Source of the DNA: Brevundimonas nasdae
GTDB taxonomy: Bacteria; Pseudomonadota; Alphaproteobacteria; Caulobacterales; Caulobacteraceae
Reading direction: 5' to 3'
NCBI RefSeq assembly: GCF_016654005.1
Contig: NZ_JAEPWN010000008.1
Location: 62,001 to 126,000 of the forward strand
Length of the DNA: 64,000 nt
Shown: piece after piece, positions 9,534-18,816 of the stretch
Layout of the letters: each line of letters begins with the position of its first letter
Position numbering within the stretch: position 1 is the first letter of the stretch
Translations under genes and position numbers: made by a program
Notes under the pieces: generated by a model
Seen by the model: only the letters and a program-made list of their open reading frames with translations
Database searches by the model: none
Told to the model about the DNA's origin: nothing

Positions 9534-10484
9534 TCAGGGGCGGGCCAGTTGCTGGACTTGCAGCCAGTTCACCAGATCGTTGATCCAGAAGTCGCTGCTC
9601 TTGCCCTGTTTGTTCATGCCGAAGCCGTGGCCGCCGTCGCGATAGAGGTGCAGTTCGGGCTGGCGGCCTTTGTTCGCTGCGGCGCGGTAGAAGTTCAGCA
9701 CGGTCGGCTCAGCCAGCTTGTCGTCGCCCGCCACGGCCAGGAAAACCGGCGGCAGGTCGGCGGGCAGGGCGGCGTCGTTGAAGGTGGCGCCATAGATCAG
9801 CCCTGCGAAGGCGGGGCGGGCCGCCGGGTCGGCGTCCAGAAGAGCGCCGGCCGTCACACGCGCGCCGGCGGAAAAGCCGATCATGCCGACACGGGCCGGG
9901 TCGATCTGGAACTCGGCGGCGCGCTGGCGCACCAGGCGAAGGGCCTGCACCCCGTCGGCGACGCCCTGAACCGAAGCTTCATCCAGATTGAAGGCGCCGT
10001 TGGAACGCGCCGCGCCCGCCATGAAGACGAAGAATTCGCGCCAGTGCTGGCCGTCGTCGGCGGGTGTTTCCAGCGTGCGGTATTTCAACACGAAGACGGT
10101 GACGCCGTGTGCGGTCAGGGCGCGCGCCACATCGGCACCCTCGGCCTGCATGGTCAGGTAGCGGAAGCCGCCGCCCGGCGCGATGACGACGGAAGCGCCA
10201 GTCGCCATGCCGGGTTCGGGTCGGAACACCTCCAGCGTCGGGCGCGTCACGTTGCGCACCACCTCGAAGCCCGCGCCGGGGAAGCGGCTGATGGTCTCGA
10301 CCTGGGTCGCGCGCTCTGACCCCGGTGCGGCGCCGGGCCAGATGGCGAAGGTCTGGGGCGCGGTCTGGTTGGCGCTTGAGACGGCGTGCTGCGGCGCGAC
10401 CTTGACTGTGCTTTGAGCGCAGGCGGGCAGGGCGAGGGCGGCGGCGGCGGCCAGCGGGCCGAAGCGGGCGAACAGAGAAGACAT
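9534..10484 (-). CDS. Alpha/beta hydrolase, predicted lipoprotein (acetyl-xylan-esterase-like)
   Basis: This is a 316-residue esterase/lipase-fold protein. The N-terminus ends in a lipobox LPAC with Cys22, so it is likely anchored in the envelope. The oxyanion motif is APGGGF (about 102-107) and the nucleophile Ser205 is in GFSAG; GDDKLAEP and a C-terminal DGGHGFG give the Asp and His regions. This arrangement is typical of the BD-FAE/acetyl-xylan-esterase group of sugar-ester hydrolases. The ATG has AGGTGG upstream. It is divergent from the TBDR gene and convergent with the ligase gene, so it belongs to the glycoside locus and probably removes acetyl or other small acyl groups from sugars. 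Confidence 0.83.
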   Translation of the reverse strand: MSSLFARFGPLAAAAALALPACAQSTVKVAPQHAVSSANQTAPQTFAIWPGAAPGSERATQVETISRFPGAGFEVVRNVTRPTLEVFRPEPGMATGASVVIAPGGGFRYLTMQAEGADVARALTAHGVTVFVLKYRTLETPADDGQHWREFFVFMAGAARSNGAFNLDEASVQGVADGVQALRLVRQRAAEFQIDPARVGMIGFSAGARVTAGALLDADPAARPAFAGLIYGATFNDAALPADLPPVFLAVAGDDKLAEPTVLNFYRAAANKGRQPELHLYRDGGHGFGMNKQGKSSDFWINDLVNWLQVQQLARP

Positions 10485-10556
10485 GGGTGAACCACCTAAG
10501 GCAGCGGCGAGGGCGGCGCTTTGTGGCCGTCCGGAAACAGTCAGGCTAGCCCCAAG

Positions 10557-10584
10557 CTATTTGGTTATGCAATCGCTCAAATAG
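10557..10584. promoter_or_regulatory. Inverted repeat upstream of TBDR
   Basis: CTATTTG (10557-10563) and CAAATAG (10578-10584) are perfect 7-bp arms 14 bases apart. They lie in the 262-base divergent region between the hydrolase and TBDR genes and may be an operator. No convincing -35/-10 pair was found beside it. The rest of the gap shows nothing else recognisable. Confidence 0.35.
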
Positions 10585-10746
10585 TTCTTGACCTGTTTTT
10601 TGAAATCGCGGAACCTCAACTCACAATCTGGGACGACGGCTCAACCGTCGCCGGAAACGACAGTCTGATCGGGCACCCGTCCGGCGGATCAATATCCAGG
10701 AAAGACCCGCGAAGGCGGGCAGGTCCGACGACCTGGGGGAAAACAG

Positions 10747-13422
10747 ATGCGCAACGCACCCTTGAACACACGGCTTCTGGCCACGACGGCGATGGTCGTG
10801 ATCGGCCTGTCCGCCGCTGGAGCCGCTTCGGCCCAGACCGCGCCTGCGCCCGACAGCGCAGCGGCGACCGAGGTTGATGACATCGTCGTCACCGGCACCC
10901 TGCTGCGCGGCGTGGCCCCGACCGGCACCAATGTGGTCAGCATGGGCCGTCAGGACGTGATCGCCACGGGCGCCGCCTCGTCCAACGACCTTCTGGCGCG
11001 CATCCCCCAGATTTCCAGCGCCTTCAACACCGCGCCCCAGCCGGGCGCGACCATGGCCCTGCCGATCAACCGTCCGAACATCCGCAATCTGGGTGCATCC
11101 GGTGGTTCGACCACCCTGGTCCTGCTGAACGGCAACCGCATGGTCGGCGCAGGTATTTTGCAGACATCACCCGATCCGTCGGTCATTCCGCCCGGCGTGC
11201 TGGAGCGGGTTGAAGTGATCCCGGACGGCGGTTCGTCCATCTATGGCTCGGACGCCATCGGCGGCGTGGTCAACTTCATCACCCGCAAGAAGTTCGAAGG
11301 CATCGAGGCCACGGGCCGTTACGGCGTGGGCGACGGCTATGACCAGTTCGACCTGAACCTGACGGCGGGCAAGAGCTGGGACGGCGGTTCGGGTATCATC
11401 TCCTATGCCTATGCTGAACACAGCAACATAGCCGGTGCAGACCGCGACTACTTCACCCAGGATCTGACCTCGCGCGGGGGCGGTGATTACCGCAGCAAAT
11501 CCTGCTCGCCAGGTACGATCACCGTGCCGAATCCGTTCTCGATCCTACTTCCGGGTACAGACTTTAAAATGCCGGGCCGTACGCCGGGCGCCAATCTTTG
11601 CGACTTGGCCAAGGTGATTGACTTCTATCCAGAAGAAGAGCGCCATAGCCTGTTCGCCACTGTCAGCCAGACGGTCAATGATCGCCTGTCGCTGGACGCC
11701 ACGGCCTATTATTCGCAGCGTGAAACCTCGCGTCGTGGTATTTCGGTAGGAGAAGGTACTGGTTTGGCCGGCGGCGGCTTGATCACGGCGCTGAACCCCT
11801 ATTTCCAGTCGGTTGCGGGTGAGCTCGGGAATATTGTCACCTTCAACTATGATGACGCTTGGGGGGGCTCCTTGCCGAAGAACAACAGCCGATTCACCTC
11901 GGCTGGGTTTACGCCGTCGCTGACCTATCAGATCAATGACGACTGGCGTCTGAAGGCGTCGCTGAACTGGGGGCGCAGCACCAATCAGGTTCGCAGTTGG
12001 GGCATCAACACGACGGCGGAAGCCGCTGCTCTGGCCGGAACCACGGCGGCGACAGCTTTGAACCCCTATAATATCGGTGCCACCAATGCGGCGGTGCTGA
12101 AGGGCATCATCGACTTCCAGAACTACGGCCATTCGGTTCAGGAAATCCGCGAGGCGCGCGCCGTTGTCGACGGCAATCTGTTCACCCTGCCTGCCGGCGA
12201 TGTGAAGCTGGCTGTCGGCGTCGAATATCACGAAGAGACGCTGAAGGCGCAGCAGGGCAATGGCGCTCCGTCGGCGCTGAACCTGGTGCGTTCATCGATC
12301 AGCCGTGATGTGAAATCGCTGTTCGCCGAAGTCCTGGCGCCCGTGTTCAACAGCCCGAGCATGGGGTCGCTCGATCTGTCGGCGTCGGTGCGCTATGACA
12401 GCTACAGCGATGTGGGCGACACCACCAACCCGAAGATCGGCTTTACCTATCGCCCGATCTCGACCCTGACCTTCCGCGGCAACTGGGGCACCTCGTTCCA
12501 CGCGCCCAGCCTGGCCGACATGGGCGACGGTGTTGACACTCGCGTCCAGGTTATACGTTTCAGCCCGGTGTTGCCGCCTGATGCGCTCCCGGGTGAGATC
12601 GCGCGTTCTACCCTTATTCTGGCAGGCGGCAACGCTGACCTTAAGCCTGAAACGGCAGACACCTGGTCGCTGGGCTTCGACTGGCACCCCGAGGGGGCGC
12701 TTGAGGGCCTGACCGCCAGCGTCACCTATTATAATGTGGCGTTCCAGGATGCGATCGGCGTGACGCCAGTCGGTCGAGGCTCTTTCTTCACAAATCCAGG
12801 CTTCGCCTCCCTGTTCATCCGGAACCCGACACTGGAGGCCCTGACGGCGAAGCTAGGGGGGCTGCCTGTCGATGGCGCGCCCAGTCTGGCGTCGCTTTAT
12901 TTAGGCGGCCAATCGCCAGCCATCTTCTTCGATGCGCGCCGTCATAACTTCGGCACGCTGGATGTTGACGGCATCGATTTCAACCTGCGATATGCGCGTC
13001 CCGCCTCGTTCGGATTGTGGCACGTCGGTCTGGCCGGAACCTATGGTCTGAACCGTGAAAGCCGTCTTTCCAAACAGGACCTTAAGATCAACGAGTTCAA
13101 GAACGGCACCGGACGTTACTCTCTGGTCGCTTCCAGCGGCCTGATCTCGGGCGCCTTTGCGGGGGAGCTGACGGTCAATCACAGCTCTTCAGCGGACCTG
13201 ACGGGCATACCCAATCAGAACAAGGTCAGCGGCTTCACCACCGTCAATCTGTTCGGTTCGTATGACCTTGGCCTCAGCGGCGCCTTTAGCGACACCACGG
13301 TGACGCTGAACGTCGACAATCTCTTTGATGAAGCACCGCCGTATTACAACGGGAACGGCGGAACCGCGAACGGCTCGACCCTGGGGCGGGTGGTTTCGAT
13401 CGGGCTTCGCAAGACCTTCTAA
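10747..13422 (+). CDS. TonB-dependent outer-membrane receptor (glycoside locus)
   Basis: This 891-residue receptor has a signal peptide (cleavage near AASA-Q, residue 29) and a TonB-box-like VDDIVVTG at 43-50. The plug domain includes LVLLNGNRM, VEVIPDGGSSIYGSDAIGG and VVNFITRKKF. A 22-strand barrel follows, ending in the aromatic residue typical of outer-membrane proteins (RKTF). It would use the proton-motive force via TonB to import a bulky substrate. Its flanking by a hydrolase and a GH3 gene, with GH78 and GH5 nearby, points to a glycoside ligand rather than a siderophore. The ATG follows GGGGGAAA. A terminator follows about 40 bases after the stop. Confidence 0.93.
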   Translation: MRNAPLNTRLLATTAMVVIGLSAAGAASAQTAPAPDSAAATEVDDIVVTGTLLRGVAPTGTNVVSMGRQDVIATGAASSNDLLARIPQISSAFNTAPQPGATMALPINRPNIRNLGASGGSTTLVLLNGNRMVGAGILQTSPDPSVIPPGVLERVEVIPDGGSSIYGSDAIGGVVNFITRKKFEGIEATGRYGVGDGYDQFDLNLTAGKSWDGGSGIISYAYAEHSNIAGADRDYFTQDLTSRGGGDYRSKSCSPGTITVPNPFSILLPGTDFKMPGRTPGANLCDLAKVIDFYPEEERHSLFATVSQTVNDRLSLDATAYYSQRETSRRGISVGEGTGLAGGGLITALNPYFQSVAGELGNIVTFNYDDAWGGSLPKNNSRFTSAGFTPSLTYQINDDWRLKASLNWGRSTNQVRSWGINTTAEAAALAGTTAATALNPYNIGATNAAVLKGIIDFQNYGHSVQEIREARAVVDGNLFTLPAGDVKLAVGVEYHEETLKAQQGNGAPSALNLVRSSISRDVKSLFAEVLAPVFNSPSMGSLDLSASVRYDSYSDVGDTTNPKIGFTYRPISTLTFRGNWGTSFHAPSLADMGDGVDTRVQVIRFSPVLPPDALPGEIARSTLILAGGNADLKPETADTWSLGFDWHPEGALEGLTASVTYYNVAFQDAIGVTPVGRGSFFTNPGFASLFIRNPTLEALTAKLGGLPVDGAPSLASLYLGGQSPAIFFDARRHNFGTLDVDGIDFNLRYARPASFGLWHVGLAGTYGLNRESRLSKQDLKINEFKNGTGRYSLVASSGLISGAFAGELTVNHSSSADLTGIPNQNKVSGFTTVNLFGSYDLGLSGAFSDTTVTLNVDNLFDEAPPYYNGNGGTANGSTLGRVVSIGLRKTF

Positions 13423-13464
13423 CCTGAGCTGATCGGCTCTCCCGGGCCGTCCTGCTTGCTGACT

Positions 13465-13503
13465 GGCCGATGTGGATCAGCGTCCACATCGGCCTTCTTT
13501 TTT
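13465..13503 (+). terminator. Intrinsic terminator after TBDR
   Basis: GGCCGATGTGGA (13465-13476), loop TCAGCG, TCCACATCGGCC (13483-13494), then TTCTTTTTT. A perfect 12-bp stem with a T run, so the GH3 gene probably has its own promoter or depends on read-through. Confidence 0.88.
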
Positions 13504-13518
13504 ACTGGGGTGCGTCTG

Positions 13519-15804
13519 ATGCGATCGCGACTTCTGAAACGTCTTCTTGTCGGTGTCGCCGTGTGCAGCCTGACCGGAACCTCCGTGATCGCCAGACCGG
13601 CCGCACCTGTATCCGCTGTTGCAGCTGTTCAGTCGCCGGAGGCGCGGGCTGACGCCCTGATCGCGCGCATGACGCTGGAGGAGAAGGTCGGTCAGGTCAG
13701 CCAGCAGTTCGTGCTGGGCAGCGCCGCGCCCGTCGAAACCCGCGTGAAAGCCGCCCAACTGGGTTCAGTGCTGTTCGTGCGTGATCCGGTCGTCGTGAAC
13801 CGCATTCAGAAGATGGCGGTGGAGGAGACCCGGCTGGGGATTCCGCTGCTGTTCGGATACGACGTCATCCACGGCTTCCGCACCGTCTTCCCCGTGCCGC
13901 TGGCGATGGCGGCGACCTGGAACCCCGGACTGGTGGAACAGTCGCAGAGCGTGGCCGCGCAGGAGGCCCGCGCATCGGGCATTCACTGGACCTTCGCCCC
14001 CATGCTGGACCTGACGCGCGATCCGCGCTGGGGCCGCATCGTCGAGGGGCCGGGCGAAGACCCCTACCTTGCGTCGGTTCTGGCGGCGGCCCAGGTGCGC
14101 GGCTTTCAGGGCGAGACCATCGGCGCGCCAGGCCATGTGCTGGCAGGCCCCAAGCATTTCCTGGGTTATGGCGCGTCCGAGGGCGGGCGTGACTATGACA
14201 GCGTGAACCTGTCGGACACCCAGCTTTACAACGTCTATCTGCCGCCTTTCATCGCCGCGATCGACGCGGGCGCCGCCAATGTCATGAGCGCCTATATGGA
14301 GCTGAACGACGTGCCGGCGGTGGCCAACGACTGGCTGCTGAACGGCCTGTTGCGCGATGAACTGGGTTTTGAAGGGTTCGTCGTGTCGGATGCCAACGGC
14401 GTGCGCAGCCTGATCCCACAGCATTTCGCCACCGATGCCACCGACGCCGCCATCCGCTCGATCCGCGCCGGGAACGACATGGAGATGGCGATGGGGACGG
14501 GGGCCTTTGACAATCTGGTTGCCGCCGTGCGTGACGGGCGTCTGGACGAGGCCGTGGTGAACCGCGCCGTGCGGCGTGTGCTGATCGCCAAGTTCAAGAT
14601 GGGGCTGTTTGAAAACCCCTATGTCGACGCCTCCCTGACCGAGTCCGTGCTGACGGCGCCTGATCACCGCGTGCTGGCGCGTCAAGCGGCGGAGCAGGCG
14701 ATGGTCCTGCTCCAGAACAAGGACGGCGCCCTGCCGTTGCAACGCGGCGCCCACCAGCGTGTCGCCGTCATCGGGCCGCTGGCGGATTCGCCCGTCGATA
14801 CGGTCGGGCCCTGGGCCTTCGCCGATAAGACGGACGAGACTGTCACCATCTTCAAGGGCCTGAAGGCCAAACTGGAAGGCGCGGCTCAAGTCGAGACGGC
14901 GCCGGGCGTGCAGATTCGTCGCGGCACGCCGTCGATGTTCTCGGCCATGCGGCCCATGCCTGCGCGCTGGGATGAAGCGAAAGCCGAGGCGGAATATGCG
15001 CGGGCGCTGGAGCTGGCGCAGCGTTCGGACCTGATCATCCTGACAGTCGGCGAAGACTATTACATGAGCGGCGAACAGGCCTCGCGCGTGTCACTGTCCC
15101 TGCCGGGCGAGCAGCAGAAGCTGATCGACGCCGTCACTGCCCTGGGCAAGCCGGTCGTGATGGTGATGGTCAATGGCCGTCCGCTGGATATCCGCCGTGC
15201 TGCGACCCAGGTTCCGGCCATTCTGGAAGCCTGGCATCCGGGTTCGGAGGGCGGAGCCGCAGTCGCCAATGTGCTTTACGGCGATGTGAACCCCGGCGGG
15301 AAGCTGCCGATCACCTGGCCGCGCGATGCGGGTCAGATCCCGCTGTACTACGCCCACAACCGCACCAAGGACCCGGCCACGGCGGCGACCCGCTATTGGG
15401 ACGAGGCGTCCACGCCGCTGTATCCGTTCGGCTACGGCCTCAGCTACACCGACTTCAAATTCTCCGACATCGCCGTGAGCCAGCCCAGCATTGCGGCAGA
15501 CGGACAATTGACGGTGTCTGTCGTCGTGACCAACACCGGCGCGCGCGCGGGAGACGAGACGGCCCAGCTTTACATCCACCAGCGGGCCGGGCGCGCGACC
15601 CGTCCTGTGCGTGAGTTGAAGGGCTTCCAGCGCATCACCCTTGCGCCGGGTGAAAGCCGCACCCTGACCTTCACCCTGGGCGAGGCGGAGCTGAAATACT
15701 GGAGCGGGGCGGAGCGCAAATGGGTGATCGATCCCGGCGTGTTCGATGTGTGGATCGGCGGGGACTCGCGCGCGGACCTGACCACGACTTTCGAAGTGCG
15801 CTGA
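13519..15804 (+). CDS. GH3 beta-glucosidase, exported
   Basis: This 761-residue family 3 glycosidase has a signal peptide (about 1-28), an N-terminal TIM-like barrel with the nucleophile Asp291 in FVVSDANG, an alpha/beta sandwich domain and a C-terminal fibronectin-III-like domain (about 650-755). The architecture matches BglX. It removes beta-linked glucose or similar sugars, here probably in the periplasm. I start it at ATG 13519, where the signal peptide begins; the frame stays open upstream but overlaps the terminator. It likely takes the glucosyl core left after GH78 removes rhamnose. Confidence 0.92.
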   Translation: MRSRLLKRLLVGVAVCSLTGTSVIARPAAPVSAVAAVQSPEARADALIARMTLEEKVGQVSQQFVLGSAAPVETRVKAAQLGSVLFVRDPVVVNRIQKMAVEETRLGIPLLFGYDVIHGFRTVFPVPLAMAATWNPGLVEQSQSVAAQEARASGIHWTFAPMLDLTRDPRWGRIVEGPGEDPYLASVLAAAQVRGFQGETIGAPGHVLAGPKHFLGYGASEGGRDYDSVNLSDTQLYNVYLPPFIAAIDAGAANVMSAYMELNDVPAVANDWLLNGLLRDELGFEGFVVSDANGVRSLIPQHFATDATDAAIRSIRAGNDMEMAMGTGAFDNLVAAVRDGRLDEAVVNRAVRRVLIAKFKMGLFENPYVDASLTESVLTAPDHRVLARQAAEQAMVLLQNKDGALPLQRGAHQRVAVIGPLADSPVDTVGPWAFADKTDETVTIFKGLKAKLEGAAQVETAPGVQIRRGTPSMFSAMRPMPARWDEAKAEAEYARALELAQRSDLIILTVGEDYYMSGEQASRVSLSLPGEQQKLIDAVTALGKPVVMVMVNGRPLDIRRAATQVPAILEAWHPGSEGGAAVANVLYGDVNPGGKLPITWPRDAGQIPLYYAHNRTKDPATAATRYWDEASTPLYPFGYGLSYTDFKFSDIAVSQPSIAADGQLTVSVVVTNTGARAGDETAQLYIHQRAGRATRPVRELKGFQRITLAPGESRTLTFTLGEAELKYWSGAERKWVIDPGVFDVWIGGDSRADLTTTFEVR

Positions 15805-15827
15805 TCGGCCACTTCATGAGGTGACGC

Positions 15828-15884
15828 GGCGATCTCAGGCTCGTAAGCCGAGGGGATGAACGTCCTTGATGAGCGGAGATCGCC
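15828..15884 (+). promoter_or_regulatory. Long-range stem covering the NRDE ribosome site
   Basis: GGCGATCTC (15828-15836) is perfectly complementary to GAGATCGCC (15876-15884). The right arm directly abuts the ATG at 15885 and overlaps the CGGAG ribosome site, so pairing in the mRNA could limit translation. Confidence 0.4.
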
Positions 15885-16643
15885 ATGTGCGTCCTGGCCT
15901 TAGCCTGGCGGGCGCATCCGCGCTGGCGTCTGGTGTTGGCGGGAAACCGGGATGAGCTTCATGCCCGGCCTGCCGATCCTCTGGCGCGCTGGGCCGAGGC
16001 GGAACACGTCATCGCGGGGCGTGATCGGCTGTCCGGCGGGACATGGTTGGGCGTGTCGGAACAGGGGCGGTTGGCGGTCGTGACCAATCTGCGCGGTTTT
16101 GGAGGGCCCAGGGCCAATGCCCCGTCACGCGGCCTGCTGCTCAGCGATATGCTGCGCGGAGAGGGTGATTTCATCGATCCGACGGACGCCGAACTGGAGC
16201 GTTTCAGCCCCTTCAACCTGATCCGGGTCATTGGCGACGCGGCGACATTCTGGACCAATCAGCCAGAGCCGCAGCGGCAGGATCTGTCGCCCGGCGTCTA
16301 TGGGTTGTCGAACGGACAGTTGGATGAGCCGTGGCCCAAGACGGTGCGGCTGAAGACCATCATGTCCGACTGGCTGGCGAACAGCGATGCCCCGGACGTG
16401 CTGATGGATGGCCTGCATGAAGATCGGCTGGAGCAGGAGGGCGTGGTCCCGGCCGAACCATCCGATGCGCCGTGGGAGCCGCGCGTCTCGCCGATCTTCA
16501 TCCGCAATCCGCAGTACGGCACACGGTGCAGCACGGTGGTGATGATCGACGCGCAGGGGCGGGGGCTGATCACGGAACGCCGCTTTGACGCCAGCGGGAC
16601 CGCGACGGGCCAGACGAGGTTGGAGTTCGCCTTTGTGGTCTGA
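15885..16643 (+). CDS. NRDE (TANGO2-like) family protein
   Basis: This 252-residue protein begins MCVLALAW and has the family hallmark AGNRDE at about residues 26-31, then GGTWLG and TNLR. Members of the NRDE/TANGO2 family have an Ntn-hydrolase-like N-terminus with Cys2; some are reported to handle haem. No signal peptide is visible, so it should be cytoplasmic. It stands alone between the GH3 gene and a convergent haemolysin III gene. Its exact substrate cannot be read from the sequence. Translation may be limited by the stem that covers its ribosome site. Confidence 0.85.
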   Translation: MCVLALAWRAHPRWRLVLAGNRDELHARPADPLARWAEAEHVIAGRDRLSGGTWLGVSEQGRLAVVTNLRGFGGPRANAPSRGLLLSDMLRGEGDFIDPTDAELERFSPFNLIRVIGDAATFWTNQPEPQRQDLSPGVYGLSNGQLDEPWPKTVRLKTIMSDWLANSDAPDVLMDGLHEDRLEQEGVVPAEPSDAPWEPRVSPIFIRNPQYGTRCSTVVMIDAQGRGLITERRFDASGTATGQTRLEFAFVV

Positions 16644-16649
16644 AACCGC

Positions 16650-17318
16650 TTAGTGCGAGCCGTTCAGCAGGACCACGCCGACCAGAACGGCGGCCCAGTG
16701 GACGCTGGCGGCGGCGACGACGTGGCCATGCCAGATGGCGCGGAAATACTTCAGCCGTTTCTGCACATAGAAGAGCACGCCGGACATATAGACCATGCCG
16801 CCGATGCCGAGCAGCAGCAGGGCCACCCAAGAGCCGTGGGCCAGCATCGGCTTGAAGGCCAGCAGCACCAGCCAGCTCAAGGCGATGTAGATGGCGACCC
16901 AGAAGCCGCGCCCCAGCCCCGGCAGGAACAGCTTGCCCAGCGCGCCCAACGACGCCAGCGTCCAGATGGTCGCCGTCATGGCGATGGCCCAGACGCCCGT
17001 CAAAGTGTGGGTCGTGAAGGGCGTGTAGGAGGCGGCGATCATCAGGAAGATGCCCGCGTGATCCAGGCGACGCATCATCGGCTGCCACGACGGCTTGGCG
17101 AAGTTGTATGCGGTCGAGAAGCCCAGCATGGCCAAGAGCCCGACGGCATAGACGCTGACCGCGGCAATGACGCCGACATCCCCGCGCGCGACTGACAGGC
17201 CCAGCAGGACGCCGCCGCCGAACAGGGCGAACCCCAATCCGACCAGATGCACGACCAGATCCGCGATACGCGCGGCGCGGGTCGGATAATGGCTTGGCTG
17301 CCCGGCGTTTTGCGCCAT
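16650..17318 (-). CDS. Haemolysin III / PAQR family membrane protein
   Basis: This 222-residue protein has about seven hydrophobic segments. The family's conserved polar positions are present: the His in VVHLVG, MRRLDHAGIFLMIAASYTPF in the middle, and WHGHVVAAASVHW near the C-terminus. These His/Asp residues form the metal site in PAQR proteins. Bacterial members (YqfA, HlyIII) are inner-membrane proteins of poorly defined role, often linked to membrane lipid homeostasis. Despite the family name there is no evidence here of a toxin. The stop lies 6 bases from that of the NRDE gene. Confidence 0.88.
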   Translation of the reverse strand: MAQNAGQPSHYPTRAARIADLVVHLVGLGFALFGGGVLLGLSVARGDVGVIAAVSVYAVGLLAMLGFSTAYNFAKPSWQPMMRRLDHAGIFLMIAASYTPFTTHTLTGVWAIAMTATIWTLASLGALGKLFLPGLGRGFWVAIYIALSWLVLLAFKPMLAHGSWVALLLLGIGGMVYMSGVLFYVQKRLKYFRAIWHGHVVAAASVHWAAVLVGVVLLNGSH

Positions 17319-17430
17319 GTCGTCGGTCCCGATTTCGGCTCACAGAGCGTCGGGGGCGATCATGCTCCCGATCACTCTGCATCGGGAACATAGCATCGCT
17401 TCGTGGCGGGACAACGACAGGCCGGGGTTT

Positions 17431-18816
17431 CTAATCCAGGCCTGATTTGTCGGGGCCGGTCTTGTCGGCGCCTGATTTCCCAGTGCGGAAGGCGGAGGCC
17501 TTCAAGCCGTGGCGGGCCAGTTTGTCGTACAGTGTCTTGCGGGGAATTTTCAGGCGGCGCTGGACCTCGACCATGTCGCCAGACGCGTCGCTGAGGGTGT
17601 CGGTCAGGACCTGGGCTTCGAACCGGGCGACACGTTCGATCAGACTGAGGTCCAGCTCTGACTGCGCCGCGTCGACCTGCTCAAGGCCTAGGGCGAAGCG
17701 TTGGGCGAAATGGGCCAGTTCACGGATGTTGCCGGGCCAATCGGCTTCCAGCAGGCGCGAACGCACGGCGTCGGTCACCGGCGGCGTATGGGCGCCCGGC
17801 GCGGTCGGGGCGCGGGCCAACAGATGCGCGAACAGCAGGGGAATGTCCTCACGCCGCTCCTTCAGCGGCGGCACCCGCAGACGCACGACGTTGAGGCGAT
17901 AGAACAGGTCTTCGCGCAGGCGGCCTTCCTCGACCGCGCGCGCAGGATCGCTTTTGGCCGAGGCCAGAACGCGCAGGTCCAGAACGCGGGGTTCGTTGGC
18001 GCCGATCGGATGGACTTCGCGCTCCTCCAGCACACGCAGCATCTTCACCTGCACCGTCAGGGGCATGCTCTCGACCTCGTCGAGGAACAGCGACCCGTTG
18101 TGGGCGCGTTCGACGTAACCGACGCGGCGGCGCAGGGCGCCTGCAAAGGCGCCCAGTTCGTGGCCGAACAGCTCGCTCTCCACCATGCCGTCGGGCAGGG
18201 CGCCGCAGTTGACGGCGACGAAGGGATGCGGCCGGCGACGACCGCCGTTGTGCAGGGCGCGGGCGACGGCCTCCTTGCCCACGCCGGTGTCGCCCTCGAT
18301 CAACACGTCCATGCGGGCGTCGGCGATCTGGGCGATTGTGGCTCGCAGCGAACGGATGGCGCGGCTTTCGCCCAGCAGCGGCAACTCCACCCCTGCTTCC
18401 GACGACAGGGCGGCGAGACGGCGGTTGTCCAGCACCAGCGCCCGCTTCTCCATGGCGCGTCTGAGGCTGTCATGCAGGCGGTCGAAGGCGAAGGGCTTGG
18501 CCACGAAATCATAGGCGCCGTCCCGCATGGCGGCGACCGCCTCGGCTATGTCGCCATGCCCGGTGATCAGGATGACGGGCAGGGCGGGGTCCAGCGCCTG
18601 AAGCCGGGTCAGCAGCTGGCGACCGTCCATGCCCGGCATCCGCAGGTCGGTCACCACCACGCCGGGGAAGTCGGCAGTGACGGCTTTCAGCGCGAGGTCG
18701 GCGGTGCGAAAGGCCTGAACCTCGAACCCTTCCAGCGACAGACGTTCGTTCAGGGCGTTGCGGAAATCCTCGTCGTCCTCGACCAGGGCGACGGCGGTCA
18801 GGCGGGTGAATTCCAT
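17431..18816 (-). CDS. dctD: NtrC-family response regulator, DctD-type
   Basis: This 461-residue protein has a receiver domain (phospho-acceptor Asp57), an AAA+ domain with Walker A GDTGVGKE at 175-182, and a C-terminal Fis-type helix-turn-helix ([19 protein letters not shown]). With the adjacent sensor kinase and divergent dctA it should activate C4-dicarboxylate uptake. Its start overlaps the kinase stop in TGATG, so the two are translationally coupled. The sigma-54 contact loop reads GAFAGA at 222-227 where GAFTGA is normal: Thr225 is Ala, codon GCA. This residue normally helps contact sigma-54, so altered activation is possible. A Lys/Asp-rich tail follows the DNA-binding domain. Confidence 0.88.
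   Translation of the reverse strand: MEFTRLTAVALVEDDEDFRNALNERLSLEGFEVQAFRTADLALKAVTADFPGVVVTDLRMPGMDGRQLLTRLQALDPALPVILITGHGDIAEAVAAMRDGAYDFVAKPFAFDRLHDSLRRAMEKRALVLDNRRLAALSSEAGVELPLLGESRAIRSLRATIAQIADARMDVLIEGDTGVGKEAVARALHNGGRRRPHPFVAVNCGALPDGMVESELFGHELGAFAGALRRRVGYVERAHNGSLFLDEVESMPLTVQVKMLRVLEEREVHPIGANEPRVLDLRVLASAKSDPARAVEEGRLREDLFYRLNVVRLRVPPLKERREDIPLLFAHLLARAPTAPGAHTPPVTDAVRSRLLEADWPGNIRELAHFAQRFALGLEQVDAAQSELDLSLIERVARFEAQVLTDTLSDASGDMVEVQRRLKIPRKTLYDKLARHGLKASAFRTGKSGADKTGPDKSGLD

Noticed and set aside
16650-17318. Haemolysin III as a toxin gene
   Set aside because: PAQR-type membrane proteins are widespread in harmless bacteria; nothing here supports a toxic role.
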